In this document: one piece after another, positions 23,183-34,481 of the stretch
Layout of the letters: each line of letters starts with the position of its first letter
Numbering within the stretch: position 1 is the first letter of the stretch
Assembly (NCBI GenBank): GCA_028023455.1
Contig: JAQFVV010013090.1
Location: 126,001-190,000 of the forward strand
DNA: 64,000 nt
Reading direction: 5' to 3'
DNA from: Epiperipatus broadwayi
Lineage: Eukaryota; Onychophora; Udeonychophora; Euonychophora; Peripatidae
Notes under the pieces: generated by a model
Database searches by the model: none
What the model was told of the DNA's origin: nothing
The model's input: only the letters and a program-made list of their open reading frames with translations
Position numbers and translations under genes: made by a program

Positions 23183-24915
23183 TGTACCGGGTCGAACCGC
23201 TGAAACTACTTACTTATACGTATATATAAGTTTTGACCGGTTTCAAACTCCTTCATAATACATTTATAATCTTATAAATGTTACGTGAACGAACCGGCAC
23301 GTTCGAGCAAAATGGGAGATCTTATTGATAGCTTTAACTATCAACAATGGCCCATCTCGGCTGCTAGATTCAAACCCCTACTATCCAAATACTTTATTTG
23401 TTTCGGGGTAAACCCCGGGGCGCCAGCTAGTCTGAAGACTAATGTATTCGGGCAGTAGGCTCATAATCCAGCGCTCGAAACATTCCCTAAAACTAGCTCA
23501 GTCTAATTTTAATTCAATAACAAAATTATACAACATTAGTGGTGGAAAGAATTAATAAAAGGTTGGTAAAAAGAATTGACCGACAAACAAAGTTTAAGTT
23601 TGAAGACATTTTATTTTAATTAACATTAATTAAGTTTAAAGATAATTTATTACCCAACATTTATTGACTAAATTTAAACATCTTTATAAATCTAATATAA
23701 TACACACACATGTTTAAAGTAACATTTCTAAACTAGTTTAAATATTCTTGTAGATTTTAATAGTAGAACACTGGTATTTATCTAATTTAACTAATAACAC
23801 TGATATAATGATCACGCACATATTAACTCATATAGCATTCACAAATATAATAATAAAGTATTAATAGCATTTGAAACTTAAACACACATATTAATAGTTC
23901 ATTTTATGTATGATAGAGTTCATATAATTTGAATCTTGAATATTTACGAATTACAGCAGTGGCTACTACGTATAAATGATAATAAATAAATGTTTACCTA
24001 GGATTTTTGGAACGGGGATATTGCTTGTTGTTGGCTGCTTCTGCTGCTTCTGATGGATTATATCTAACTGGTTAGATTTGGACGTTTCTTGAAGAGATTT
24101 ATGCAAATCCATTGGCTTTATTCATGAAGACAGTTGAACGTTTGATGGAGGATTTCTGAGTTGTTATGCAGACATTATTTCACAGGCAGGTTTTGATGAT
24201 CTTGTTGGACTAAAAAGGCTGAAGCACGAGTGTATATTTCCAAAAGCTGCTCAACAATGCATTTTTGTTTCTGTATACATAATAGAAATTCACTGTTATC
24301 TCAACTGCAATAAGACTGTCACTGCAAACTAGACTGAAAAACTCTCTCAATTAATTGTCCAATAACAAAAAAGTCTATTTATACCTGCGACGTGTTGTCC
24401 ATGTAATATCCTCCGGCAAATATCTGATGTCGAATTTCATTGGTAATTAATCCTATGACAACATGTTTTTTTGATTGATTGTTTAATTAGTAGTAGCTAT
24501 TTCAAAATGTGTTGTTTTCATATCTTTAATTAGTAGCGCACTGCTGTGTTTTTTTAAATATATTTTTCATTTATTTATAATATTTAATACTGATACATTT
24601 ATTTTACATTCGCACGCACATATATAATTTTATTCTACACATCAAAACTAGTTTTAATACTATTTTTTTTTTATTCAATTCGAATGAAAAGAGATTTATA
24701 TTTTGAAGCTTTTAATTTATAATAATAACACTCTTTAACTTTTATGAACTCTTAGTTTTATCTTTTCTAAACAAAACTCCCCCTCTCCCCTTTTAATCAA
24801 TTAATTTCTATTTTTTTTTTCAAACTCTTTTACGAAAGATTTTTTTTTTTTTTATTTTAATAATTTTTTTAGACAAAATTATTTTATATACATGTACCAA
24901 ATTGGCCTTGGCACA
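23183..24915 (+). mobile_element. 1.73-kb insertion in the old Penelope-like element, possible solo LTR
   Basis: Comparison with the left Penelope-like arm shows that 23183-24915 is extra sequence. It begins TGTACCGGGTCGAACCGC and ends CCTTGGCACA, giving TGT..ACA ends, with atat on both sides (23179-23182, 24916-24919). It is richer in G+C and CpG than the surroundings, with a short GGGGTAAACCCC hairpin near 23405. A 4-bp duplication in such AT-rich DNA is weak evidence. No pol gene, primer-binding site or second LTR is visible, so a solo LTR is the simplest reading, but another transposon type is possible. Confidence 0.4.
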
Positions 24916-25220
24916 ATATATATTGGTATATGTATAGATAAGTATTAATTGTATATGTTTAAATGTTGTGGCTCTGATGATGATTACTGGACAGTTGAAA
25001 CTGTAGGCAAGAGGAGATAAAATAAATCATATGTTAAACTGAATTGTAGAGTGTCAATTAAGGTGTATATGGTGTATTATATTATATATAATTCAGTAAT
25101 GCAAATAAGAAGTGGAAGGAAATTTTAATAAAATTTATTCTATTATTTCAATTTAAGAACATTATAAACTTTAATGATCCTACATTATATAAGCAAGAAA
25201 ATATTTAACTAATATCATAC

Positions 25221-25349
25221 CTCAGTCTGGAGATCAAAATAGGCTCTTCTTTCTTCAAGTCGTTCTCTATTAAAGTTGGTATTGAATTCTGCTGCAGATT
25301 TAATTGCCTTTTTAATATATTGCTTCATCTTGCTCTGTTCTACAGATGG
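25221..25349 (-). CDS. PHF10-like exon [21 protein letters not shown] block
   Basis: 129-nt exon, in phase at both ends, acceptor TCCAATTTTAG at 25351-25350 and donor GTATGA from 25220. It encodes 43 residues beginning [20 protein letters not shown] and ending with [18 protein letters not shown]. Human PHF10 reads [20 protein letters not shown] then [16 protein letters not shown], so nearly every position from YIKKA onward is conserved. The basic/amphipathic segment is part of the SAY domain. The linker to exon D is about six residues shorter than in human, which lacks counterparts here for part of its Gln-rich stretch. Confidence 0.95.
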
Positions 25350-26259
25350 CTAAAATTGGAATTAAAAAAGCATATTTTATAATAAGAACATATATATGCA
25401 TCTTATAAGATATGAACACAATGATTTTTTAACAATTTAATTTTGTAAACTGATACATTAAAATCAAAGACAATCAACATATTTTAATCATTCTAGAAAG
25501 CTGACTCACAGTCTATCTGCACTGATTGAAGAAAAACATCTCATTATTAGTCAGTCCAGACATTCTAAAAGTTATATAGTACATTTTCTTCCATATCTAC
25601 AATTTCTATATTCACAGTTTCAATTATCTTTGATTCAAAAAAAAATTAAAAAAAATAATACAGTATAATTTAACAAGGCAATTTAAATGCTGGGTGGTAC
25701 AATTGCAAAATATCAGAAGCAAGTAGAAACAAAAGTCTCCATCTCCCAATTATACAACTCTTGGTTTGTTTGTTGTTGTTTTTTTTTGAAGAATCTAAAT
25801 TTATGCTAAAAATTTAAATAAACATTAATTTTATTTCCTTTAGTTTTGTATATACATATTTTTAGACATTGTATAAATTTATTTTATTAATAACAATCCT
25901 TATTTTTATATAACATAAAATTTTAAAAAAGTTGTAAATAAATAATATGCTTTTATTGGGGGAAAAAAGTAATATGTCAGAAGTTGATTTTAATTGATTT
26001 ATATCCCTGAGAGCTCTAGTTTTAATAAAAAAAAATTAAAATAATTCTGAATCCAATATAGTTTAAACAAAGTAATTTTTCTTCAGTAATTTTAAGTAAA
26101 TTAATTACAGCATTGATCATGAACTGAATAGAGCTACTAGATTATTCAGCTCACTCACTGCAATTAGTTTATTAAGTATTTACTAAACTTTTTTTTTAAT
26201 TTCTTTTCAAAATGGATGGATGTATATATATATTAAAGATGATAAAGTTTAAATAAAAG

Positions 26260-26800
26260 AGGCATATATGCAGAAATTAGAAATTGAGAAAGAATATATT
26301 AAAATTGGTTATAATGGAAAAGTAATTAGGAAAATTTTAAATACCAGAAATGGAAGTTATATAAAAGGGAAGAATAAGAGAATAGATAAAGTTAAGAAGT
26401 GGATTTCAATTACATATTTAACTGAAGTATATGTAATAGTGAAGAAATATAAGTTAAATGATGAAGTAAATATAAGATGAATAAAAATGGATATGCAACG
26501 CAAAAATGAATGATAGTATTGATAATAAAATAGAAATTGTTTATATAATTACATGTGACAATGAAATAAGATATATATAGAGCAGACAGGGAAAAGTGCA
26601 ATTGAAAAATCTAAAGAACATAATAGGGCAATAAAAAGGAAAGATACTAAGTCTTGATCATATAATTATTATTTAGAAAAAGGACATATGATAAATTGTG
26701 AGGAAAATATAAAGATAATAAAGTATAGTAAAATTTTAAAAAAAGAACATATTATGAAACATTATATATACAAGAAAACATAGATAAATGTATTAATATG
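26260..26800 (+). pseudogene. Penelope-like element relic, linker and GIY-YIG domain
   Basis: The first part (26268-26480) is an open stretch with GYNGKVIRKILNTRNGSY and KKWISITYLTEVYVIVKKYK, resembling the RT-to-endonuclease linker of Penelope-like elements (K.Y.SI.Y..G....I...KKYN). After a frame break comes VYIITCDN.IRYI, Q.GKSAIEKSKEHNRAIKRK and LEKGHMINCEENIKIIKYSK (about 26535-26730). This follows the GIY-YIG order Y.I.C......YIG.T.......EH..AI....... and the ENTK-like tail. The YIG Gly is replaced by a stop. It is an ancient copy with no RT domain left. Confidence 0.62.
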
Positions 26801-27195
26801 ATAAATGGTTTGAGAATATTGGAAGAGAATTGATCATTGTTAGGTAAGTGGAAGCTGTAATATATATGAAGGTATAGGTATATGTATATATATATTAATA
26901 ATTTAAAACAGGAATTGTTTGTTTGATGATAGATAGTAATTATAAGAAAGAAAAAAGAGGAATATGAGAATGCATAATGGGTGTATATACATTAATAAGA
27001 TCAATGGATCGATAAAATTGGGAAGAAAGTTGTCAACATTAGAAAATTGAAAGCTGATATATTATATGAATGTATATATACATATATGTCTTGATAATAT
27101 AAGATGGGAATTATTGGTTTGATGATAGATATGTTAATTATAAGGTAGAAAAAGACGAATAAGAGAATGTATAATGGATGGATGTATATGTGTGT
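26800..27195 (+). repeat. two-copy tandem repeat, about 197-bp unit
   Basis: Segments starting near 26800 and 26998 are diverged copies in the same order: TTGG.A.A.AATTG....TGTTAG, GTGGAAGCTGTAATATAT against TTGAAAGCTGATATATTAT, then GTTTGATGATAGATA and GAGAATG.ATAATGG. It directly follows the Penelope-like coding relic and is probably its 3' non-coding region. Confidence 0.6.
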
Positions 27196-29941
27196 AAATT
27201 TACATAAAAATAATATATTTTATTTTTTCATGAGTTTATTTCTAATAATAACTACTAGAGTATATAAAGCTATAGAATGCTTATTTGTCACATAATTAAT
27301 TTTAAAGATGGCATCTTGAAAAGATTCATGTGTGAACGAAAATCGATTTGATATTAAATTAAATTGAATACAAGCAAGTTGCCTATTATTTTATTTATAA
27401 TTTGATATATATTTAAGTTTTAAATCACAAATGTATATGTAATAAAAATGCATATTTTAAATATTTTGCTACTATCCATAAATCTCAATATCCTTAATAA
27501 GGTTTAAAACCAAATACCATAAATATGGGGAAGGGGAGACTTAAATATTTAGAATTATTTCCATGTAAATATCACTACATTGCATAGAAAAAAAACAATG
27601 ACATGACTTCAGATGTTTTTTAGAATTCCTTACCCATCAATACTCGTGAAAGAAAAACAGCAATTCATACAAAGTTTACTTTAAAGTATCATGAAGACAA
27701 TGACAATGCTTGACAAGAGATTTAAAAAACCTTGCAACCAATAAATTCATGGGTAAATATTTAAGATCATTATTGTAAAGTAACCAACACTGGTTATAAA
27801 AACTAAACCGCAATCAACGAAAAAAGGTCAACTTATGTTTCTCTCTTATTATAAAGAAAGATGCATTTGAAATGAAAAGGTTACTGCATTTCAAAACCTT
27901 CACCATGACTATAATAAAGCTAATCGGGCTTGTCAAAAGCCCTGTATTTTAAAGTCCTTTAAAATTAATGTAAAATTACTCAGAGAAAAATTTGGCTCAT
28001 ATTTATTTTAAAAATGGAAGTGTCATATGTTCCACAACATTCACTTTTCTTTAAAAAAAATAAAAGACCATTATTCCATAGCCGGATGGACTTCCATATC
28101 TTGAATGCTAAGTCTTGGTATGTTACTGCAAATAAAGTTATAAACAAAATACTATCCTGCAATATAAGTATAAGCTATTTCAATAATTACATTAACTTTT
28201 TTTTTTTTTAATATACTATTAATGTGATTTAATACCTATTGTCCAATTAATTATTTTATGATTTTCAATGTAGTTCTATTCTGATTTCAGTACTGCATTT
28301 CTATTTCCTTATAAAAGTAACATTATTATTATTATTTTATATTGAGATAAATATATTCATTTGTAATAAATATTTATAAATTATTAAAAATTTTAGACTT
28401 CTCTCTTAATATTATAATAAATAAAATTAAGAGTGTATTATCAAAAAATTTGACAAATATAATACTGCTTAAAAAAATGTTTAAATTTTGTCCAAGCAGA
28501 AAAATCATTTTGCAAAATGTTTTCTTTGGATCACTTTAATTAGTGGCTAGCTGACTAGAAAATTCATGGCAATATTCTTGTCTCTTTATTTTAAAAAAAG
28601 TAGTATTCATATTACTATTTAATAAGGGACAAAAGTTTATATTTTAAGGTCTTATAAAAGAAGAACCATATAAAAAAAGAAGAAACTAAAGATTCCATCT
28701 ATTTATTATTATTTATTAAATGTTGAATTTAGCATTTTCAGAAATTTTTAGCTGTAGATTCTAAATCTTTTTTTTTGTGTGCACTGCTAAAGATTATTTA
28801 AACATTACAATGTTATGCTTGGATCTAAGGTATAGAACATTTAAATAGAATTCATTAATACATAATTGCGAACTAAAGTGCTAAAAAAAAAATCATTAAA
28901 CGTTTCCATCAATTTATAAAAGGATAAAATCATAAGATTTGTATATCACTAGATAATCTGAGCATTTTATATTCAATTATCAATTTCAAAATTATAACAA
29001 CGAAACTTAAAAACCTCAAATATTATTGACTATCTTTATAATTTTTTTAATTAATTACCCACATTGCATTAATGAAGATAATGGTTGGGAAACATATTTA
29101 ATTTTTTTAAAAAAAACATTTGAGTAAATACTTTCTTTTTTAAGTTGATTTAATACTGCAATTTTGCTTTTTACTGATACTTTATATAAATACATTTTAT
29201 TTTTAGAATGTTCATGTATTATTTTCTTTTCACTTTATTAACCTAGGATTTATTTATTTTTTCTAATATCTTATTTAAAGTAAAACAGCTTATTTTAAAT
29301 TCTTCTTAATAATATCTCATAATTAATAGCAATTACTTTGATAAAAAATTATCTTATTAGTAACACTTTTTAATGAAAGAATTTGAAAATGGTTACAGCT
29401 TTAAGTTTTTTTATTTCATCCTAATGACATTTCCACAATTACAAATTAAGAAAATATCAACTATAAAATAATAATATGTAATTAGACTCTGCAATAAACT
29501 TTTTTCTGTCAATGCAAGTATCAAAAAAAAAAAAAAGATGCAAAAACAATTTTATATTCTGATAAAATAACTTTGATAAAACATTCAGATAATAAAGCAT
29601 AATTAAAAAATACAGATGGTCTTGAAATTTCTTGATATCCCACATTTCATAAAACCAGATTCAAGATCATTTAGGTATGTTTTTTCTTTGTATATTTCTA
29701 ATATAAGACTGATATTTTAAAGCAATCCTCAAACTAATTTTTTTTTTTTTTTGACTTGTAAAAAAAGAAAATTAAATATTGAAATGTCTCTAAACAAGTA
29801 TTCTTTTATCAATAACACAGACAGTATAGCAAAAGTATTAAACTTTTAGATTCAAGGATGTACTTCATATGTATTGAAGTTATTTCATGATCTATTCTAA
29901 ACATAATTAGTAACTAAAGAAAAGTTACAGTAATACTATAT

Positions 29942-30043
29942 TATTCTACACGAATAAAGCGTAATAAACAGAACTCTGTTTATCACGCTTTATTCGTGAA
30001 GAATAATTTTCATTATCTGACAGAGTTTTTATATTATTTATTT
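29942..30043 (-). mobile_element. 102-bp hairpin insertion with 13-bp target duplication (family 5)
   Basis: agtaatactatat is present at 29929-29941 and 30044-30056. The insertion opens with a nearly perfect hairpin (about 29942-30006): CACGAATAAAGCGTAATAAA pairs with TTTATCACGCTTTATTCGTG around a short AGAACT loop. The remaining 37 bp (TTTTCATTATCTGACAG and on) are a unique head. It is the smallest complete example of the head-plus-inverted-repeat plan. Confidence 0.82.
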
Positions 30044-30339
30044 AGTAATACTATATCTATGAAACAAATGGGGATTGGGCAAAATATTAGGAACTCTATG
30101 ATATTTTTATTAATAATTAGGATATTGGGTCATCAAGTGTACCAATAATACTGATATTCAATATGAGAAGAAATTAAAACATTATGACAGTATTTTGAAA
30201 AATATTATGCCAGTCCTGAGTAGAAAAATCTCAAACTCTCTTGAAAGAAATCAGAGGCAGAACTGAACTTTGGATCACAGAGATGCAAAAATATTTAAAC
30301 CACAGATAATTCTATATTTTTGAAAACAGCTATTAATAT

Positions 30340-30560
30340 ATGGTGTATCTGAACTTGGTTCAGTCCCATATGGCTATTTAAGTTAGATAGCTGGATTTGA
30401 AGACATATGGATGTCTGAAAATTTGATTTTTTACTTAATAGTTAACCATGAGATAAAATGCTGGGCTTGGTTTGGTATTTAAATCTAATGCTTCAATATC
30501 CTAGCACCTCACCGAGGAAGCCAGAAACAGAAACCGATCTGGCATTGGGGATATTCTGAA
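30340..30560 (-). mobile_element. decayed foldback family 1 arm
   Basis: Contains diverged arm-interior and arm segments in family order: CTGAACTTGGTTCAGTCCCA, ATATGGCTATTTAAG, TTAACCATGAGATAAAATG, TCACCGAGGAAG, CCAGAAACAGAAACCGATCT and GGGGATATTCTGA. A single arm only, no target duplication seen. Confidence 0.55.
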
Positions 30561-30823
30561 AAGCTTGTTAAGAGCTATTGGCAAGCTCATTAGATAACAT
30601 TTGTAATACAAGCTTGTTAAATTAGGTCAAGTGATATATGACTTGATTTCTTTACAACAAGCATACATACTAAAAGTAGCATTTTTTAATTTTAAAATGT
30701 TAAATGCGATCATTACCTTTTATAAATTTTACATATTTCTGTATGTACATATATTTTATTAAAGATAATTTCAGTAATAACAATATATATAAAATTCTTA
30801 TCTTTTAAAAAATTAAAACTTAC

Positions 30824-30892
30824 CACTTCATAACCTTTGTGCTTGTTGCTAATATTTTGCCGTTCCTTCTCATTCAAAACTCTTTCATATTC
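30824..30892 (-). CDS. PHF10-like exon D: LNEKERQ helix
   Basis: 69-nt exon, 23 codons, phase 0 at both ends, acceptor ATTTTTAG at 30894-30893 and consensus donor GTAAGT from 30823. The peptide EYERVLNEKERQNISNKHKG then YEV corresponds to human PHF10 [20 protein letters not shown]. The charged helix sits between the leucine-rich first half of the SAY domain and the basic YIKKA segment of exon E. Confidence 0.92.
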
Positions 30893-31553
30893 CTAAAAAT
30901 AATTACCATTCTATGTATAATTCCAATAGATATGAAAATATAATTATGATGTCATCTATTTCATAAAATAACATTATATAATATATATAAAATCATTTCA
31001 CATATATAAAATGAACAATGCATATTTAATTGATCAATCACACTTTATATAAAAAAAATATGGTATATATATATCTTGTACAAATATATGATTGCAATAA
31101 TTTTTTAATAAGAAACTTAAGAAATATAGCTGAAATCTATTTTATCTAGCAGTACCAATTATAATTACATTTACTTAAGAGAGATGCTGATCTACTTTAT
31201 TTTCTCACTGTGTATTTTGGAGCTGACCAGAAATTTTTTTTTGTCGAGTAAAAACTAATTATATGAAATATCAGCTTTAAAAAATATATATCTATTCTGT
31301 TTCTCTGAAGGTTTGTGATGATGATGTTTTAGTTGTATTTATTTATTGGACTATTTCCATCATATTTTGAATGTCTTTAGAAAAATTTAACTTTTTTAAA
31401 TATTCCAAATACATCCAACTGTTATAACCTACATGTTGGTGTATGCACAATGTTTCGAGGGGTATTATTTTCTCATCTTCTTCAGGTATTGCTGGCCTGA
31501 CTAGTGACAGTACTAGCAAGAGAATGAAACCTGAACTCTTTATATTCTAACAG

Positions 31554-31610
31554 GCAAAACTCTCCATATAGTATTGCCATCATGTGATGTTATTGGCTTA
31601 AAACCAACTG
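31554..31610 (-). mobile_element. foldback family 1 deletion remnant inside a Penelope-like copy
   Basis: AACAGGCAAAACTCTCCATA with TAGTATTGCC joined directly to ATCATGTGATGTTATTGG: the arm tip fused to the head with the whole hairpin missing. It interrupts the tRNA-like segment of the minus Penelope-like copy, whose homologue at 43241-43324 is continuous. The foldback is therefore younger than this Penelope-like insertion. Confidence 0.7.
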
Positions 31611-31638
31611 AACCATCAGTAGAAATTTCATATACTTA

Positions 31639-32775
31639 TCACTTCTTCCTAAGAGCAAAGTTGATTAGTGGTTTCCATATATTATGTATAGTCACACTAA
31701 CTTGACTTATGGGATTGTTTGCCATTGTCATGTGAACAGCTTCTATAAATTTTTTTCTTTGTACCTTTTCTTCTCTATTCAATATTTTTGAATTTTCCCA
31801 AATAAACATATGTTCATTGGTGCAGACATGGTTTCCTATCTTAGACATCTGTTTTCTCTCTTCTAATCATCAGTTTGTGTTCTTGCAAGGGCTTTTCAAT
31901 GGGATGCACATTCACATGGTATTTCATAAATGCAGTTTTTTTCTTATCAGCCTTTCACGTTTAGGCTTTGTAGATGTTAAATTCCTTGTAGTGTGGTATG
32001 GTTCTGGAAAGCTGTTCTGATGATATACTGATTGCAGGTTTTTCTTGTACAGTATCAGTAATTGTTTTTTTTTTTTTTGATAATTCTTTTTGTTGTCTAT
32101 TTAAGGTTTGCTGATGGATAACCGTTTTTCATAAGAGTTTGTTCAATAGATCCTTTCTTTTTTCAAATTGCTGGTTGATGAACAAACTTCTTTTGCTCTG
32201 TTCCATAATGATAGTATAATTCCACATTTTGTGCTTTTGGTATGAGTGGATGTATAGGCTATGGCTGTACTTTCAAGTTCTTCCATATAAATATTGCTAA
32301 TCAGGATGACAATAGTGAGCCCATAGGCATTCCTTGATTTTGTCAGAAGAATCCTGTGTTATATTGAAAGTAAGTTGTGGTTGTTTTTATGCAGAATGTT
32401 AACAGTTCCATTATACTATTAATAGGAAGAGTTGTTGTCCTAGTTTGTGAGCTATTATGACCATTTAATCTTTTCCTTACAATAGACAGTGCTTCTTTAC
32501 ATGGTACATTTGTGAATAGACTTTCCACATCAAAGCTTACCAGTAAGTCGTTATTTCAATTTTCATGTTCTTAATTAATTCTACAAAGTGTCTACAATCC
32601 CTGACAAAAGACTGGGTCTTGTATGCCAAAGGACTAAGAACTTTAAGAAGAAATGTTGGCAAATTTTGGCAAGATAAATTTCTAGAACTAACAATAGGTC
32701 TTAATGAAACATGATTCTTACGGATTTTAGGTAGACCATTAAGATGAGATTTTTGCTGAAATATGAGGTTATTTT
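31639..32775 (-). pseudogene. Penelope-like RT and endonuclease relic, minus copy of the 31-kb pair
   Basis: Reading leftward from 32775: GLPKIRKNHVSLRPIVSS (about 32740-32680), SFVRDCRHFVELIKN, LLVSFDVESLFTNVPCKEAL (about 32550-32490), a Gln-Gly-Met-Pro-Met-Gly-Ser box (32336-32317), then after a deletion TKCGIILSLWNRAKEV and the C-terminal block VCTNEHMFIWENSKIL..EEK (31830-31770). These are RT motifs 1 to 4 (Asp in VSFDVESL is a metal ligand; QG.PMGSPLS is the motif before YxDD). The YxDD segment and much of the thumb and GIY-YIG core are lost. Several frameshifts. Confidence 0.78.
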
Positions 32776-33710
32776 AAATTACTCCCTATCCACCTAAAGT
32801 TTGGCTTCGCTATATGGATAACACATTTGTTGTATGACCACATGGTGAAGCACTACTACAAACTTTCTGGAAACACATCAACAACATATTCCCTTCAATT
32901 AAATTCACAATAGAATCAGAACAAGAACAAAAATTGGCATTCGTAGATGTTCTTGTGACAAGACTTCCTCGTGGCAAAATCAAAACTTACAGTTTAGCAA
33001 AACCCACACATACAGGAAAATACTTAGCCTATACATCCAATCACACCAGAAACACAAAACATGGAGTTATACTATCACTATGGAACAGAGCAAAATAAGT
33101 TTGTTCAGAAACCAGCGATTTGAAAAAAAGAAAAGTTCTATAGAACAAACTCTTATGAAAAATGGTCTGTTATTAAGAAAACCTTAAATAGACAACAAAA
33201 AGAACCATCAAAAGAAAAATAATTATTGATACTGTAGTGTACCCATACATACCAAAAATAGCAGACAAATTAAGGAAAATCTGCAATCAGTATAACATCT
33301 ACAAAAGCCTAACTTGACATGCTGAAAAGAAAAAACTGCATATATGAAATACCATGTGAATGTGGAAGAACGTGTATTGGTGAGATCAGTCATCCCACTG
33401 AAAAGCGCCTGCAAGAATACAAACTAATGATTAAAAGAGAGAAAACAGATGTGTCTAAGATAGTAGGCCATATATATATATATATATACCAATGAACATA
33501 TGTTCAATTGGGAAAATATAAAAATATTGGATAGAGAAAAAAAGGTACAAAGAAGAAAATTTAAAGAAGCTGTTCATATGACAATGGCAAACAATTTAAT
33601 GTTCACATGACAATTGTAAATAATCCCATAAGTCAACCTAATGTGACTATTGCTTTTACGAAAAAGTCAAGAAATCAGGAACTTCATAGATAAGTATATG
33701 AAATTTCTAT
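32776..33710 (+). pseudogene. Penelope-like relic, plus copy of the 31-kb pair
   Basis: Starts PPKVWLRYMDNTFVV (YMDN at 32811-32822, so the second Asp of the RT box is Asn), then an in-frame stop, ALLQTFWKHINN, SIKFTIESEQEQKLAFVDVL and LAYTSNHTRNTKHGVILSLW. The endonuclease reads NCIYEIPCECGRTCIGE (about 33335-33382), in which the Tyr of YIG is Cys, followed by KRLQEYKLMIKREKTDV. Stops and frameshifts and a TA-repeat expansion (about 33470-33490) confirm decay. Confidence 0.78.
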
Positions 33711-33726
33711 TGACTGTTGTCTTTGG

Positions 33727-33810
33727 TAGGATGCCTCAGTTGCTTAGAGTTATCTTAAAATTTAATACTCAAAAAATCTAAGGGTCCAGGTTCGATTCCC
33801 ATGCTAGTAC
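33727..33810 (+). repeat. tRNA-like module of the plus Penelope-like copy
   Basis: Decayed A-box-like GCCTCAGTTGCTTAGAG and B-box-like GGTTCGATTCCC about 45 nt apart. This is the same module as at 45117-45200, not a functional tRNA gene. Confidence 0.6.
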
Positions 33811-34419
33811 TGTCACTGATCAAGCCAGCAACACCTGAAGAAGGGGGGAGAATAGTACCTCTCAAAACATTGTGCATATACTAATCTGTGTAATATTACT
33901 TAATAGTTGAATGTATTTGAAATATTTAAATAAAGTTAAATTTTATCTAAAGACATTTAATACTTATATTAGATTATGGAAATAGTCCAATATATGAATA
34001 CAAATATATCTATTCGATATATATAAATATAATAAGTGAAACAGAAGTAGTACTAAATGTCATAGTTTGCTAAAAATCCCGGATAAATTATTACCAAGCA
34101 ACTAAAATGGCCAACCTTATAATTTTGAGTGCAGGAAAAATAGAATTTGAACTTCTATTCATAGACAAACAATACTTTATTATGGACATTTTTGACAAGT
34201 CTTTTATAAGATTCTAATACATATGATTTTAGATTTAAGAGTGAGTAAAAAAAAACTTTTAAACAGAAACACAGTATCTATAGCAAAAAATGTTAACGAT
34301 TATTTACTTGACATTAAATTTACTCTGACCTAATTAATAAAATAATAAAATGTAATGTATGTATGTTAATAATATGTTAAATAAATCATAATTAAAAATT
34401 TTTTTTAATTTTTTTTTGA

Positions 34420-34481
34420 GGGGGGGGGGGATGATGGAATTTAGTCAGCGCTGAAGGTGTAGGGGAGCACACACCCCCCCC
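34420..34481. repeat. G11 run and C8 run able to pair across a 43-bp loop
   Basis: Eleven G (34420-34430) and eight C (34474-34481) flank ATGATGGAATTTAGTCAGCG and a short continuation that includes AGGGGAGCAC. In AT-rich surroundings this is a marked structure-forming site. It may be replication-slippage expansion inside an old repeat. No coding. Confidence 0.7.

Larger units (their letters stand above)
22150..25095. mobile_element. old head-to-head Penelope-like element pair, split by a later insertion
   Basis: The outer segments 22150-22330 and about 24920-25095 are inverted copies of each other (CACTCTACAATGCAATTTAA against its complement), and the inner segments 22375-22460 and 23024-23125 are also inverted copies. 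The left copy runs on the minus strand with its 3' end leftward; the right copy runs on the plus strand with its 3' end rightward, meeting near 23024. The minus copy still shows a GIY-YIG endonuclease relic. The plus copy is interrupted at 23183-24915 and resumes at 24916. Near each outer end is CTGATGA followed by a GAAAC box. No clear target duplication is left. Confidence 0.72.
11778..25220 (-). other. 13.4-kb intron between PHF10-like exons E and F
   Basis: Holds, in window order: foldback 14587-14958, mariner relic 15100-15715, foldback 16306-16509, inverted-repeat element 16882-18508, foldback 20541-20968, a family-2 fragment 21640-21945 and a Penelope-like pair 22150-25095. A GC-richer patch at 12930-13160 and another at 19750-20270 look like older repeats but match nothing I know. 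The stretches 11780-12920, 13170-14570 and 18520-19740 are AT-rich with chance ORFs only. Confidence 0.7.
25350..30823 (-). other. intron between PHF10-like exons D and E
   Basis: 5.47-kb intron. Contains a Penelope-like relic (26260-27200), a 102-bp hairpin insertion (29942-30043) and a decayed foldback fragment (30340-30560). The stretches 25360-26250 and 27210-29920 are AT-rich low-complexity sequence in which I see nothing; the 60-65 codon ORFs there are chance. Confidence 0.75.
31298..34003. mobile_element. head-to-head Penelope-like pair flanked as a unit by a 12-bp duplication
   Basis: The left copy is on the minus strand (3' end near 31298, 5' end near 32775) and the right copy on the plus strand (about 32776-34003). 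The string atatatctattc lies at 31286-31297 and 34004-34015, outside both. The minus copy carries the RT fingers and palm but skips the YxDD region; the plus copy starts just before that box. Each outer end has thumb/linker, GIY-YIG, a tRNA-like module and a hammerhead-like core. CpG sites are heavily decayed relative to the pair at 43037-45538, so this insertion is older. A foldback remnant interrupts the minus copy at about 31554-31610. Confidence 0.78.

Noticed and set aside
23183-24915. Part of the Penelope-like element coding region
   Set aside because: Comparison with the inverted arm shows the flanks join without it, and no RT or endonuclease motif lies inside.
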